64,000 bases of DNA. Origin: Nectonema munidae. Its lineage: Eukaryota; Nematomorpha; Nectonematoida; Nectonematidae. The DNA lies in contig JAUIRK010000957.1 of assembly GCA_030549495.1 (NCBI GenBank), positions 136,501-200,500 on the forward strand, given 5' to 3'. The notes under the pieces were generated by a model. The model had not been told where the DNA came from and ran no database searches. It saw only the letters and a program-made list of their open reading frames with translations. Made by a program: the position numbers and the translations under genes. Positions 63,667 through 64,000 of this stretch are shown piece by piece. How positions within the stretch are numbered: the stretch's first letter is position 1; every line of letters begins with the position of its first letter.

Positions 63667-64000
63667 TATACGGTGTGTTTTCAACCTTAAATGGTATTCC
63701 GATACAGAACAAATTTTTCGAACTCATAGTTTACTCAAGTTAGAAGATTTGTTTAATATTAAAGTTGCGTGTTTTTTATACAAGAACTTAAACAATATAC
63801 CCCACAATCTCTTCCGAAAATGCTTGAAATATCACAAGAATATAAAATATGGAGACAAAAAGAGGTCATGATCCACTTCCTATCTTCTACCGCCTCGCAA
63901 CCCCTGAAATCTCTGTTCAATACAAAACGAACATGTTATACAGAAAGTTTCCGTTTTTTTTTCGAAGAACATAGTTTATCTATATATGAAAAAATTCAAG
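63667..64000 (+). mobile_element. Daphne/CR1-like LINE, 3' part (runs off the window)
   Basis: Continues the LINE interrupted at 58432 with RT C-terminal sequence in several frames: LKLEDLFNIKVACFLYKN and NNIPHNLFRKCLKY, typical of the region after the polymerase domain in this clade. The 3' end is outside the window. Confidence 0.8.

Overview
The window reads as nuclear DNA of an invertebrate animal, most likely an arthropod. It is very AT-rich (roughly 70% A+T by eye), has short GT-AG introns and is filled with decayed transposons. The mix of repeats would fit a caligid copepod such as a salmon louse, but that is inference and nothing here proves the species. No bacterial operons, rRNA genes or CRISPR arrays were seen.

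Layout. 0-20 kb is mostly gene-free: a broken copy of an unknown cysteine-rich protein family (1.3-1.8 kb), a perfect 345-unit ATC microsatellite (6.2-7.2 kb), a tRNA-derived SINE (10.5 kb), several small inverted-repeat elements and a pair of diverged non-coding duplicates (7.4 and 16.1 kb). At 20.2-20.6 kb two in-phase exons mark the start of a host membrane-protein gene. A hAT relic lies at 23.7-24.2 kb. From 25.4 to 30.9 kb is a field of tandem repeats. It is split by a 2.8-kb Tigger/pogo element with a TA target duplication, which itself carries a 131-bp TTAA MITE.

31.4-33.7 kb (minus strand) holds the best gene of the window: a 468-residue SAM-like-domain protein in nine coding exons, whose eight introns are all 45-50 nt. 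Another reading frame ends 11 nt upstream of it. The pair lies between inverted copies of one dispersed repeat and abuts a perfect 88-bp-arm foldback, so it may ride on a mobile element.

35-47 kb carries three LINE relics: an A/C-rich I/jockey-like LINE with a 2A-like peptide (plus), an RTE-type LINE with a GAA-repeat tail (minus) and a CR1/Daphne-like LINE (minus). It also holds a second broken copy of the cysteine-rich family, a third TTAA MITE and two weak host-exon candidates. 47.7-48.9 kb is a decayed piggyBac-type transposase. 49.5-54.4 kb has plausible host exons, including two phase-compatible ones at 51.1 and 54.1 kb whose intervening sequence contains a hAT deletion derivative with an 8-bp duplication and a second SINE. 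55.6-64 kb is another Daphne/CR1-like LINE, split by a young 5.2-kb Ty3/gypsy-like LTR retrotransposon on the opposite strand (58.4-63.7 kb).

The region is therefore host genes with compact introns set in nested layers of LINEs, hAT, Tigger, piggyBac-like and LTR elements. The least explained unit is the SAM-like gene pair with its repeat frame.
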